Positions 1-7,503 of a stretch of 48,150 nucleotides of DNA are shown one piece after another (the first letter of the stretch is position 1; each line of letters begins with the position of its first letter). The stretch covers positions 1 through 48,150 of the forward strand of contig JAJZCZ010000005.1 in the NCBI GenBank assembly GCA_021828805.1. The letters run 5' to 3'. The position numbers were made by a program, and so were the translations under genes. Under the pieces are notes generated by a model that had not been told where the DNA came from, searched no databases, and saw only the letters and a list, made by a program, of their open reading frames with translations. The DNA comes from Nitrospirota bacterium. GTDB lineage: Bacteria > Nitrospirota > Leptospirillia > Leptospirillales > Leptospirillaceae.

Positions 1-2
1 TC

Positions 3-785
3 ATCGGAGGGGCAGAGATTGGCGTTGTGCGTATTTCTGGAGTGATTCTTTCCTCACGAAAGCCGATCCGCCAGATACGTGCGCTCGCCCGCGATCCCAA
101 TGTGAAGGCCATTCTTCTCCGGATCAACAGTCCGGGGGGTGCCGTTGTTCCCTCTCAGGACATCTATGAAGAGGTGATGAAGGTACGAAAGAAGGGAAAG
201 CCTGTCATTGCATCCATCGGAACGGTGGGAGCTTCCGGGGCCTATTATATTGCCTCCGCCTGCAACCGCATCATTGCGTCTCCGGGATCCCTGACGGGAA
301 GCATTGGGGTTATCATGGAGTTGGCCGAGTTTGAAGATCTTCTGAAAAAAATAGGTGTGCAAAGCGAAGTCATGAAGAGTGGGGCTCTCAAGGATGCTGG
401 TTCTCCCTTTCGTGCCATGACTTCTGAGGAGAAGGCCTACCTTCAGTCTGTTCTTGATGAAATGCACCAACAGTTTATCCGGGATGTTGCAAAAGGTCGC
501 CAGCTTCAGGTGGCAGCGATTGAGCCACTTGCGGATGGACGGGTCTTTACTGGGTCGTCAGCGATCGGGAACCATCTCGTTGATGCATTAGGTGATTATG
601 AGGATGCGGTAGATGTGGCGGCCAAAATGGCCCATATTTCAGGAAAGCCGGTAATCCGGAATTTCCCGGAAAAGAGCTTTCTGGACAAGATGGTGTCGTC
701 CCAGGTGGGGCACCTTTGGGAGACACTTGGGAAGGAATCATTCGGATTTTGGTCTGTTGTTCCGGAGTTTACCGGACTTCGGTAA
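3..785 (+). CDS. sppA: Signal peptide peptidase SppA, 5'-truncated by window edge
   Basis: A membrane-bound serine protease of family S49 that degrades cleaved signal peptides. The reading frame is open to the window edge, and the residues before the ORF-track GTG at 27 (IGGAEIGVVRISGVI) match the start of the family core, so the GTG is internal and the N-terminal membrane segment lies outside the window. The Ser/Lys dyad is visible: the nucleophile in TVGASGAYYIAS (Ser about residue 70 of the track protein) and the lysine in GALKDAGSPF (about residue 122). The oxyanion region NSPGG and the GSIGVI strand are also present. The length from the core onward fits the short, bacillus-type SppA with one protease domain. 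An IHF/HU gene follows after 42 bp, probably in the same transcript. Confidence 0.95.
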   Translation: MGGAEIGVVRISGVILSSRKPIRQIRALARDPNVKAILLRINSPGGAVVPSQDIYEEVMKVRKKGKPVIASIGTVGASGAYYIASACNRIIASPGSLTGSIGVIMELAEFEDLLKKIGVQSEVMKSGALKDAGSPFRAMTSEEKAYLQSVLDEMHQQFIRDVAKGRQLQVAAIEPLADGRVFTGSSAIGNHLVDALGDYEDAVDVAAKMAHISGKPVIRNFPEKSFLDKMVSSQVGHLWETLGKESFGFWSVVPEFTGLR

Positions 786-827
786 TCTATAGCCATTCAA
801 GTTGCAAGGAAGGAGCGTTGAGGATCA

Positions 828-1118
828 ATGACAAAGGGTGAGCTTGTGCAAAAACTGGCCAGACAGTTTCCCGGAATTCGCCGGGAGGATGCACGCATCA
901 TGATTGACCTCTTTCTTGAATCGATGAAGGAAGGTTTACGCGAAGGGGATACGGTTGAGCTTCGCGACTTCGGTGTTCTTAGAGTGAGAATGCGTTCTGA
1001 GCGCAAGGCCCGAAATCCCAGAACGGGGACCTCCGTGCTCGTCGGTTCTAAAAAAGTTCCTTACTTCAAGCAAAGCCGTATTTTGAAGGCAATGCTCAAA
1101 TCCAAACCCGCCGAGTAA
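828..1118 (+). CDS. HU/IHF-family nucleoid DNA-binding protein
   Basis: A 96-residue histone-like protein that bends DNA as a dimer. The N-terminal helices (MTKGELVQKLA...) are followed by the beta-arm signature: VELRDFGVLRVRMR, then ARNPRTG, which contains the proline that intercalates into DNA, and a C-terminal VPYFKQSRILK segment equivalent to VPFFKPGKxLK in IHF/HU. The arm sequence and the start MTKGELV look closer to IHF than to HU, but subunit type cannot be fixed from one sequence, so no symbol is given. It sits between sppA and ffh, with ffh starting 6 bp after its stop. The GAGG-type ribosome site (aggatcaATG) lies just upstream. Confidence 0.93.
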   Translation: MTKGELVQKLARQFPGIRREDARIMIDLFLESMKEGLREGDTVELRDFGVLRVRMRSERKARNPRTGTSVLVGSKKVPYFKQSRILKAMLKSKPAE

Positions 1119-1124
1119 CGCCTC

Positions 1125-2459
1125 ATGTTTGAAAGTCTGACAGGCCGTCTTGAAGGCATCTTCAAGAAGCTGACTGGCCGGGGCGGTCTCACGGAGCAGC
1201 TTGTCGGGGAAACGCTCGAAGAAATTCGTGTCGCACTCCTTGAAGCTGATGTGAGCCTCGAGGTTGTTAAATCTTTTGTTGACGGACTTTCTGCAAGGCT
1301 TGTGGGAAAAGCCCAGCAATCCGGGCTGACCGGTTCCCAGCAGGTCATTGCGGAGGTCTACCAGGAGATGGTTCACATCCTGGGAGATCACCGGGCCACT
1401 GTGGCCCTTTCTTCGAAGCCTCCCACCGTTATCTTTATGATGGGGCTTCAGGGGGCGGGAAAGACGACCACCGCGGCAAAGCTGGCCTTGCACTTCAAAA
1501 GCCAGAACCGTCGTGTTCTTCTTGTGGCAAGCGATCTGGCCCGTTTGGCTGCTATTGATCAGCTCAAGGTTCTTGGAGAGCAGATCGGCGTTCCGGTCCT
1601 CCTGCCCCCCGACGGGGTGACCCGCCCTGCCGAGATCCATCCTCTCGTCAAACGCCGGGTCATCGAGGGAATGTATGAGATCGTCATCGTCGATACTGCG
1701 GGGAGACTGACGGTCGATTCGGGATTGATGGAGGAGCTGAAAGAGCTTCGACGCCTGTACGCCCCCAAGGAATGCCTTCTGGTCGTGGATGCCATGCAGG
1801 GGCAGGAAGCCGTGGGTGTGGCCAAAACCTTCGATGCGGAGGTCGGGGTCGATGGCGTTGTCTTCACCAAGCTCGACGGCGATACCCGGGGCGGGGCCGT
1901 TCTTTCGATCCGTCAAGCCCTTAAAAAGCCGATCAAATTCGTCGGTATGGGAGAAAAGCTCGACCGCCTCGAGGCTTTTTTCCCTGATCGTATGGCCTCC
2001 CGGATCATCGGGATGGGCGATATTCAGACCCTCATCGAGAAGGCGAAGAATATCGTCTCCCAGGATGAGGCGGAGGCGCTTGCCCGTAAGATGGGCAAGA
2101 ACAAGATGGATCTTGATGACTTCCTTCAGCAGATCCAGGGAATGAAAAAGATCGGCTCCATTGATGACCTCATGGGGATGATCCCCGGGGCGGCCTCGCT
2201 GAAGGCAAAAATTGATATGGGTATGATGGAGACCGAGCTCAAGAGAGTTGAGGCGATGATCTTTTCGATGACGAAGAAGGAACGCTCCAATCCTGATCTC
2301 ATCGATGGGAGCCGCCGGAAAAGAATTGCGCAAGGCTCGGGAACAAGCGTGCAGCAGGTCAATCAGCTTCTGCGCCAGTTCGACCAGGCCCGTCGAATGA
2401 TGAAGACGGCCCTTAAGACAAAAGGAACCCGATCATTGAGGTCGATGTTTCCGTTTTGA
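1125..2459 (+). CDS. ffh: Signal recognition particle GTPase Ffh (SRP54)
   Basis: The cytoplasmic SRP subunit that binds 4.5S RNA and signal sequences and docks with FtsY to deliver nascent membrane proteins. The 444 residues comprise an N domain (1-90), a G domain and an M domain (from about 300). GTPase motifs are GLQGAGKTTT (G1), DTAGRL (G3) and TKLDGDTRGG (G4). The M domain carries the RNA-binding SRRKRIAQGSG helix-turn-helix and methionine-rich stretches (LMGMIPG, MGMMETELK). The usual D-V/T-Y-R-P-A-A motif reads SDLARLAA here, keeping the Asp and Arg. There is no clear ribosome site before the ATG, which lies 6 bp after the IHF stop, so translation is probably coupled. Confidence 0.98.
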   Translation: MFESLTGRLEGIFKKLTGRGGLTEQLVGETLEEIRVALLEADVSLEVVKSFVDGLSARLVGKAQQSGLTGSQQVIAEVYQEMVHILGDHRATVALSSKPPTVIFMMGLQGAGKTTTAAKLALHFKSQNRRVLLVASDLARLAAIDQLKVLGEQIGVPVLLPPDGVTRPAEIHPLVKRRVIEGMYEIVIVDTAGRLTVDSGLMEELKELRRLYAPKECLLVVDAMQGQEAVGVAKTFDAEVGVDGVVFTKLDGDTRGGAVLSIRQALKKPIKFVGMGEKLDRLEAFFPDRMASRIIGMGDIQTLIEKAKNIVSQDEAEALARKMGKNKMDLDDFLQQIQGMKKIGSIDDLMGMIPGAASLKAKIDMGMMETELKRVEAMIFSMTKKERSNPDLIDGSRRKRIAQGSGTSVQQVNQLLRQFDQARRMMKTALKTKGTRSLRSMFPF

Positions 2460-2509
2460 TAATCACTCAGACTTCCGGATCGGCTCCGGGAGCAATGTAA
2501 GGAGAAATA

Positions 2510-2755
2510 ATGGCTGTTCATATCAGACTTGCCCGGCACGGACGTAGAAAAATGCCGGTTTACCGGATTGTCGTGGCTGATTCCCGGATGCCCCGGGATG
2601 GCCGCTTTATCGAGGTTGTTGGAACCTACGCCCCGCAGCAGGCCGAGGGCGAGCTTCGCATCAACAAAGAGAAGATCGACAACTGGGTTTCCAAGGGCGC
2701 TGTTCCCACGGATACCGTGGCCCGTCTGATCAAGAAAGCTGCATCCCAGTCCTGA
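2510..2755 (+). CDS. rpsP: 30S ribosomal protein S16
   Basis: An 81-residue small-subunit ribosomal protein with the typical start MAVHIRLARHGRRKMPVYRIVVADSR and the conserved GTYAP segment. A good ribosome binding site (aaggagaaata) precedes the ATG. It opens the widespread rpsP-rimM-trmD-rplS order. The small KH-domain RNA-binding gene that lies between rpsP and rimM in many bacteria is not present; only about 50 bp separate rpsP and the annotated rimM start. Confidence 0.98.
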   Translation: MAVHIRLARHGRRKMPVYRIVVADSRMPRDGRFIEVVGTYAPQQAEGELRINKEKIDNWVSKGAVPTDTVARLIKKAASQS

Positions 2756-2805
2756 CGGAGAGCAAGACGCTGGCAGAGGGTGAAACCGGGGGAGCCCCCC
2801 TTCTT

Positions 2806-3330
2806 GTGGGCCGTATGGGACGTCCCTTCGGGGTTCTCGGGTACGGACGCGTTCATCTTCTCTCGGACAACCCGGATCGTTTCTATGGCGATATCGGTCA
2901 GGCCTTTCTCCTGAAGGCGTCCTCCCGTGGCGGAGGAAAGGGAGGTCGGCGCTCTCTGATTCTTGAAGATGCCATGGACAAGTCCGGTTCCCTTCTGGTC
3001 AAATGGAAAGGTTTCGACTCTCCTGAGTCTCTCCGGGAGATCTCCGGATGGGAGATTTTCTGGGAGGGTACGGATGACTGGGTTCCCGAAGAATCGGGGT
3101 CGGAAAGAATTGACGACCTCATCGGCTTTGATGTTCGCGATGTTGAAACATCCGAGACGGTCGGACAAGTTGTCGGCTACTACGACAGGCCCGGACAGGA
3201 TCTTTTGTCGATTGAGGCGAAGAGCGGACAGGAGATTCTTTGCCCCTTTGTTCTGGCACTTGTTCCGAAGATAGACAGGGGGAAAAGGGAGGTCTTCGTC
3301 CTTTGGAGCATTGTCGGCACATCGGGGTGA
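2806..3330 (+). CDS. rimM: Ribosome maturation factor RimM
   Basis: An assembly factor that helps form the head of the 30S subunit and binds S19. The N-terminal RimM barrel begins GRMGRPFGVLGYGRV, matching the family GRIGKPHGIRGEV motif, and the C-terminal PRC-barrel half contains DDLIGFDVRDVETSETVGQVVGYYDRPGQDLL. The start is uncertain. The GTG at 2806 would remove the first residues of the opening strand (in-frame PLLVGRMG lies upstream), while the open frame continues back through the rpsP stop with only CTG codons available, for example at 2770 with GGAG nine bases ahead. The gene overlaps trmD by 28 bp if trmD starts at 3303. Confidence 0.9.
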   Translation: MGRMGRPFGVLGYGRVHLLSDNPDRFYGDIGQAFLLKASSRGGGKGGRRSLILEDAMDKSGSLLVKWKGFDSPESLREISGWEIFWEGTDDWVPEESGSERIDDLIGFDVRDVETSETVGQVVGYYDRPGQDLLSIEAKSGQEILCPFVLALVPKIDRGKREVFVLWSIVGTSG

Positions 3331-4031
3331 TTACCCTTTTTCCCGAAATGCTGCGAAGTGTGCTCGGGACGAGTATCCCTGACAGGGCGCGCCAGAAAGG
3401 CCTTGTTGAATACCATGTCTGGGACCTCCGGGCCTTCGGAATCGGTTCCTACCACTCTGTGGATGACTATCCTTTTGGCGGTGGCGGAGGGATGGTCTTA
3501 AAGCCGGAACCTGTTTCGGAAGCGCTGGATGTGGCGATCCCGGAAATGGAGAGGCTGTCGGGAGGAGAGAGCCCCCGACTTATCTATCCCTCTCCCCAGG
3601 GACAGGTTTTTCTCCAGCGGGTCGCAAAATCCTGGTCGGAAGAGTCCCGCCCGATGATTTTCCTTTGCGGCCATTATGAGGGCATTGACCAGCGCATCCT
3701 TGATGGCTATCCCTTTGAGGAGTGGTCATGTGGCGACTATGTCCTCTCCGGAGGGGAGTTGCCGGTCGCACTGATGGTTGATGCCGTTGTAAGGCTCATT
3801 CCGGGGGTCCTGTCAAATTCGGAGTCCCCGGAGAACGAGACATTTTCAAACGGATCGTTCGATTTTCCGCAATATACCCGTCCCCGGGTCTTTCGGGGGA
3901 GGGAGGTTCCTCCCGTTCTCCTTTCGGGGAATCATGAGGCGATCAAGGCATTCCGGGAGGAGCAGGCCCGGAAAAAGCAACAGGAAGTACGTCCCGACCT
4001 TGGAGCGTCCCGGTCGGGGATGTCCGTTTAA
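3303..4031 (+). CDS. trmD: tRNA (guanine-N1-)-methyltransferase TrmD
   Basis: Methylates G37 of tRNAs next to the anticodon using S-adenosylmethionine, which prevents frameshifting. The trefoil-knot SAM site is visible as FLCGHYEGIDQRI and DYVLSGGELPVALMVDAVVRLIPGVL. I place the start at TTG 3303 and not at the track start 3240: GGGAGGT lies nine bases upstream, and the resulting MEHCRHIGVITLFPEML lines up with the usual MRIDVITLFPEM, giving 242 residues, the normal length. An alternative GTG at 3327 overlaps the rimM stop as GTGA but would cut the first strand. The reading frame overlaps the end of rimM, suggesting coupled translation. Confidence 0.96.
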   Translation: MEHCRHIGVITLFPEMLRSVLGTSIPDRARQKGLVEYHVWDLRAFGIGSYHSVDDYPFGGGGGMVLKPEPVSEALDVAIPEMERLSGGESPRLIYPSPQGQVFLQRVAKSWSEESRPMIFLCGHYEGIDQRILDGYPFEEWSCGDYVLSGGELPVALMVDAVVRLIPGVLSNSESPENETFSNGSFDFPQYTRPRVFRGREVPPVLLSGNHEAIKAFREEQARKKQQEVRPDLGASRSGMSV

Positions 4032-4067
4032 CCACGTCACTTTTGGATGACGCAAGCGAGGTGCATA

Positions 4068-4418
4068 ATGCAGGTTCTTGATCAGGTTGAGCAATTGTTC
4101 ATGAAGGAAGCCACTCCCGAGATCAGTGTTGGGGATACGGTCAAAGTCCACAGCAAGGTTGTCGAGGGAGAAAAAGAACGGGTTCAGGTTTTTGAGGGCG
4201 TGGTGATCGGCCTTCGTGGAGGAGGAACACGCTCCATGATGACGGTTCGTAAAATTTCCTTCGGTGTCGGTGTGGAGAGAACCTTTCCCCTGCACTCCCC
4301 TCAGGTGATCAAGGTTGACCGTGTCCGTTCGGGACGTGTGCGTCGGGCCAAGCTCTACTTCCTTCGGGACAAGAAGGGGAAGGCGGCCCGTCTCAAAGAG
4401 GTCAAGAACGAAGAATAG
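4068..4418 (+). CDS. rplS: 50S ribosomal protein L19
   Basis: A 116-residue large-subunit protein at the 30S-50S interface. The core [29 protein letters not shown], the [32 protein letters not shown] segment and [21 protein letters not shown] are standard L19. I chose ATG 4068 ([11 protein letters not shown]) over the track start at 4047 because GCGAGGTG lies just before it, the family begins close to this point, and 4047 has no ribosome site. It lies 36 bp after trmD in the same operon; rnhB appears to begin inside its 3' end in another frame. Confidence 0.97.
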   Translation: MQVLDQVEQLFMKEATPEISVGDTVKVHSKVVEGEKERVQVFEGVVIGLRGGGTRSMMTVRKISFGVGVERTFPLHSPQVIKVDRVRSGRVRRAKLYFLRDKKGKAARLKEVKNEE

Positions 4419-5085
4419 TTCTCCCCCGTCCCCTGCGCTTCCCGATGGAGCATGGGAGGAATCCCTTTTCCTCTCCGGGGGGCATCCGGCTCTTGTGGCC
4501 GGCGTTGATGAGGTGGGGAGAGGCGCGCTTGCCGGTCCGGTTGTAGCCGCCTGCGTGATCTTCGATCCTCCTGTTTCCCGCTTTTCTCAACTGGGGATTG
4601 CCGATTCAAAGAGCCTCTCTCCGGACAGGCGGGCCTTTCTTTCCCGTCTGATCCACCAGGAGGCCGCTCATGTCTCCCTGGGGTGGGCGACAGTTGATGA
4701 GGTCAACGAGAAAAATGTGCGCCGGGCAACCTTTTTGGCCATGACCCGGGCATTTCTTCTTCTCCCCGCTTCTCTGCGGAAGGACTCTCGTCTCTGCATC
4801 ACGGTTGACGGACGTGACAGGATTCCGGATCTGAATGTCCATCAGATCACCGTTGTGGGAGGTGACCGGACGGTTCTGTCTGTTGCTGCGGCCTCTGTTG
4901 TGGCCAAGGTTGCCCGCGATGGCTATATGGAAACGCTTGACGAGCTCTCTCCTGGGTATGGCTTTACAAAACATAAAGGGTACGGTACGGAGGAACATCG
5001 GATGGCGATTCTCCGTCTTGGACTCTCTCCGCATCACCGGCCTCTGTTCTGCCGGAAGGTACTCACGCAGGCCAACCCCCTATGA
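4315..5085 (+). CDS. rnhB: Ribonuclease HII
   Basis: Removes ribonucleotides and RNA from RNA/DNA hybrids. The four acidic active-site residues can be seen: Asp and Glu in [18 protein letters not shown], Asp in [12 protein letters not shown], and Asp in [13 protein letters not shown]. The C-terminal [15 protein letters not shown] is also typical. The conserved core starts only near residue 60 of the track protein. Between there and the rplS overlap the only in-frame starts are TTG 4315 and GTGs soon after, so the annotated N-terminus, which overlaps rplS by about 100 bp, is either a real extension or the true start is non-standard. The stop overlaps the next ATG as ATGA, showing tight coupling to the ftsX-like gene. 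Confidence 0.93.
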   Translation: MTVSVRDVCVGPSSTSFGTRRGRRPVSKRSRTKNSSPPSPALPDGAWEESLFLSGGHPALVAGVDEVGRGALAGPVVAACVIFDPPVSRFSQLGIADSKSLSPDRRAFLSRLIHQEAAHVSLGWATVDEVNEKNVRRATFLAMTRAFLLLPASLRKDSRLCITVDGRDRIPDLNVHQITVVGGDRTVLSVAAASVVAKVARDGYMETLDELSPGYGFTKHKGYGTEEHRMAILRLGLSPHHRPLFCRKVLTQANPL

Positions 5086-6095
5086 GTTCTGATTCATCAC
5101 AATCTTTCTCCGACTTCAATGGGGCCGCCGACTCCTCCCCGTCCGGTGACCCTGGCCCGTCGTCCGGCCCGACTCCACTGAGATCGTGGCTCTTTATCAT
5201 TGTCCACCTCCTTGCATCCTCCTTCTTCCTCCTTTTTGTCTTCTGGACCCTGGTGACCTATGGCTCTCTGGAAGCCATGCGTTCGCGTGAAGCCGCATCG
5301 GCGCACCTTCTGATCGTGTTTGACCAGCCTCCTCCCCAGAAAGAGATCGCCGGCCTTCAGTCGACGCTCGAGAAAATTGTGGGGGCGGGCAATGTTTCTC
5401 CGATGCCGGTTCAGTCGGGGCAGGGGCCAACGGAGCGGAGAACGCGACATCGGGTCCTCTCCGTCTTGCTCACTCCGGGAAAAGATCCTCAGGGGAGACC
5501 CGTCCTTCTCTCGGATATGATTCGATCCATCTCCCAGGTTGTCCAAAATGATGCGCGGATCCAGGATGTTGTTTACAGTCCGGACTGGATTGCTCGCGTT
5601 GACTCTTTGATGTTCCTGTCGTTGCATCTCCGGAAGGGGCTGGTTCTGGTCGGCTCTCTTGCGGCGCTCTCCCTGTCTCTCTATTGGGGCCTCATGGGCC
5701 CGCCGCTTTTTGTTCGCCTCAAGCGGCTTTCCCGGTCTGGGGAGGCGGTAGAGCCCCGTCCCCGTACCACGCAGTTTCGTTCGGACGATAATCACCCGGA
5801 GATCCTCCCGCTCCAGGAAGAGCCTCCGTCTCCCCCGGTTCTGAAGAGTGCGTTCTCCGCCGCTTTCCTGGGTGGAGTGTCGGCCCTGATTGTCCTCCTT
5901 TTCGCCTGGTCTCTGAAGAGCCTTCTCTTTCCGCCAGCGCTCTCCGACTTTTTCTCGCTTTCCTCCGCTCCTCCCCGGGAAGGACGTTTCTTGCTCTTTT
6001 TTGTCCTGGGAGCCCTCGCCGCCGGCTTCTTCGGTGGCCTGACAACCTCTCTTTTTTCCCGGCGGGACAGACACGCTGGAGCCTCTCTCCTGTGA
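5082..6095 (+). CDS. FtsX-like cell-division membrane protein
   Basis: Probably an inner-membrane protein that transmits a division signal to a periplasmic hydrolase activator. The 337 residues have FtsX topology: a charged, Ser/Pro-rich cytoplasmic N-terminus, TM1 (about 36-58), a periplasmic domain of about 120 residues, TM2 (about 186-207), a long Pro-rich loop (about 208-255), TM3 (about 257-280) and TM4 (about 302-324). It is followed by an EnvC-like gene with a GTGA overlap and then ctpA, the standard ftsX-envC-ctpA order. No ftsE ATPase gene lies beside it, and the TM2-TM3 loop lacks the MRLVGA-like coupling segment expected to touch FtsE. Assignment rests mainly on topology and context, since primary sequence similarity is weak to my eye. 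Confidence 0.7.
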   Translation: MSSDSSQSFSDFNGAADSSPSGDPGPSSGPTPLRSWLFIIVHLLASSFFLLFVFWTLVTYGSLEAMRSREAASAHLLIVFDQPPPQKEIAGLQSTLEKIVGAGNVSPMPVQSGQGPTERRTRHRVLSVLLTPGKDPQGRPVLLSDMIRSISQVVQNDARIQDVVYSPDWIARVDSLMFLSLHLRKGLVLVGSLAALSLSLYWGLMGPPLFVRLKRLSRSGEAVEPRPRTTQFRSDDNHPEILPLQEEPPSPPVLKSAFSAAFLGGVSALIVLLFAWSLKSLLFPPALSDFFSLSSAPPREGRFLLFFVLGALAAGFFGGLTTSLFSRRDRHAGASLL

Positions 6096-7303
6096 TCTTG
6101 CGGTCTTCTGCGGGGGGGGAGTCCTGTCCCCGTCAGCGGTTGGCTGCACGTCGCTTTGTCCGGGCTGTCTTCCTGATCCTGTTTCTCCTTTTCAGCGTGG
6201 CGACTGCTCTTCCTCCGGCCATTGCCGGTGACACCTCAGTGGACCGTCAGCTGGAAAAACGGCAAAAGGAGATGGAAGCCCTTAAAAAGCGACTTCTTGA
6301 TAACAAGCGTCGTATTGTTCAGGTCCGGGGGCGTCGCCACAAGCTCAGGAAAAAAATTCTCTCGCTCAGGGTTCGGGCCGAAGAGTTTCATCTGGAGATT
6401 GAACGTCTCCAGATTCGTGAAATTCGTGACAGGCAGCAGATTCGACGGGTTCAGCGCGCGATCGATCATCTCGGGACCATTGTCGATGCGGACCTTCGGG
6501 AGAAGGGATCTGTTGAGAGTGTCCTTCTTTCCCGGAAGGCGGAACAGGCCCTTTCCCATATGGACGGAGTGGATATTCTTCCGGAAAGCATCGTTCATTC
6601 TTATGTGTTATCCGATCAGGCTCATCATCTTGATTCCCTTGTTCATGGATATCGCCATAAAGAGCACCATCTCGAAGGAAGCCAAAGCCAGCTGAAAAGC
6701 CTTGAAAAAAAAGAGGTCTCAGCGCTCAGGAGGCAGCAGGGGGAGGAGTCGCGGCTTTCTTCCAAGATGGAACATATCAAGCGTGAGATTGCCCGCCTGA
6801 AGAAGCAGGAAGGGTCAATCCACGCTGACAACAGGTCGATCCTTCGTCGTCGTCAAAAGCTGATGGCCCTTATCTCCCGTCTCGAAAAAAAGCGAAGAAG
6901 CTCGGGGCGCGAGGAAGTCTACCGCCATCCGCCCGTTCTTGGGCGAAGCCGCTTCCTCTGGCCCTTGCGAGGGAAAATTATTGAGCCATTTGGAACCTTT
7001 CACGACGGGATCGATATCGCCGCCTCAATCGGGGAGAAGGTGAAGGCCGCCTGGTCAGGAAAGGTTCTCTTTGCCCGCGATTACACAGGATACGGAAGGC
7101 TCATTATTCTCTCTCACGGGAATCATCTGTATACCCTGTATGGGCACCTCGACAGGATCTTTGCCCGGGAAGGGCAGCGTGTGAGTGCCGGCCGGGTTCT
7201 CGGGACGGTCGGCCGGGGGGGGACCAAAGGAAAGTCGACACTTTTTTTCGGCGTAACCCGTCGCGGCCACCCGATGAGCCCCATGCGCTTCCTCAACCGG
7301 TAA
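6092..7303 (+). CDS. EnvC-like murein hydrolase activator with degenerate M23 domain
   Basis: A predicted periplasmic protein that would switch on cell-wall amidases at division sites. It has a signal peptide (RRFVRAVFLILFLLFSVATALPPAIAG), a long Lys/Arg/Glu-rich coiled coil (about 50-270) and a C-terminal LytM/M23 domain from about residue 287. In that domain the first metal motif HDGID is intact (His304/Asp308), as is YGHL, but the HxH motif that should read HLHF is TLFF (about 383-386). Loss of two metal ligands argues against peptidase activity and for an activator role as in E. coli EnvC. The GTG start overlaps the ftsX-like stop as GTGA. Confidence 0.88.
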   Translation: MILRSSAGGESCPRQRLAARRFVRAVFLILFLLFSVATALPPAIAGDTSVDRQLEKRQKEMEALKKRLLDNKRRIVQVRGRRHKLRKKILSLRVRAEEFHLEIERLQIREIRDRQQIRRVQRAIDHLGTIVDADLREKGSVESVLLSRKAEQALSHMDGVDILPESIVHSYVLSDQAHHLDSLVHGYRHKEHHLEGSQSQLKSLEKKEVSALRRQQGEESRLSSKMEHIKREIARLKKQEGSIHADNRSILRRRQKLMALISRLEKKRRSSGREEVYRHPPVLGRSRFLWPLRGKIIEPFGTFHDGIDIAASIGEKVKAAWSGKVLFARDYTGYGRLIILSHGNHLYTLYGHLDRIFAREGQRVSAGRVLGTVGRGGTKGKSTLFFGVTRRGHPMSPMRFLNR

Positions 7304-7503
7304 GGTTGCGGGAGACCCATAAAAAAACTTTGTGAAGCCTGAAGGCCTGTCTTTTTTCAATGCTGGTATAGGATTTTTCTTGGATCTTCGCTTGTAATAT
7401 GCAGAAATCAATGCTAACCTTTATTCTTGGGGCACGCGTTTGAGGAAAAGTGTCGGAGGCTGGAACTTGTCCGGGGATGCCGGGATTGGATTGAGGACTA
7501 TTG

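Noticed and set aside
936-2333. 465-residue minus-strand ORF opposite ffh
   Set aside because: Complete overlap with the clear ffh gene; no recognisable domain and no ribosome site.
2760-2806. Missing KH-domain gene as a hidden small ORF between rpsP and rimM
   Set aside because: The gap is only about 50 bp, too short for the roughly 75-residue protein.
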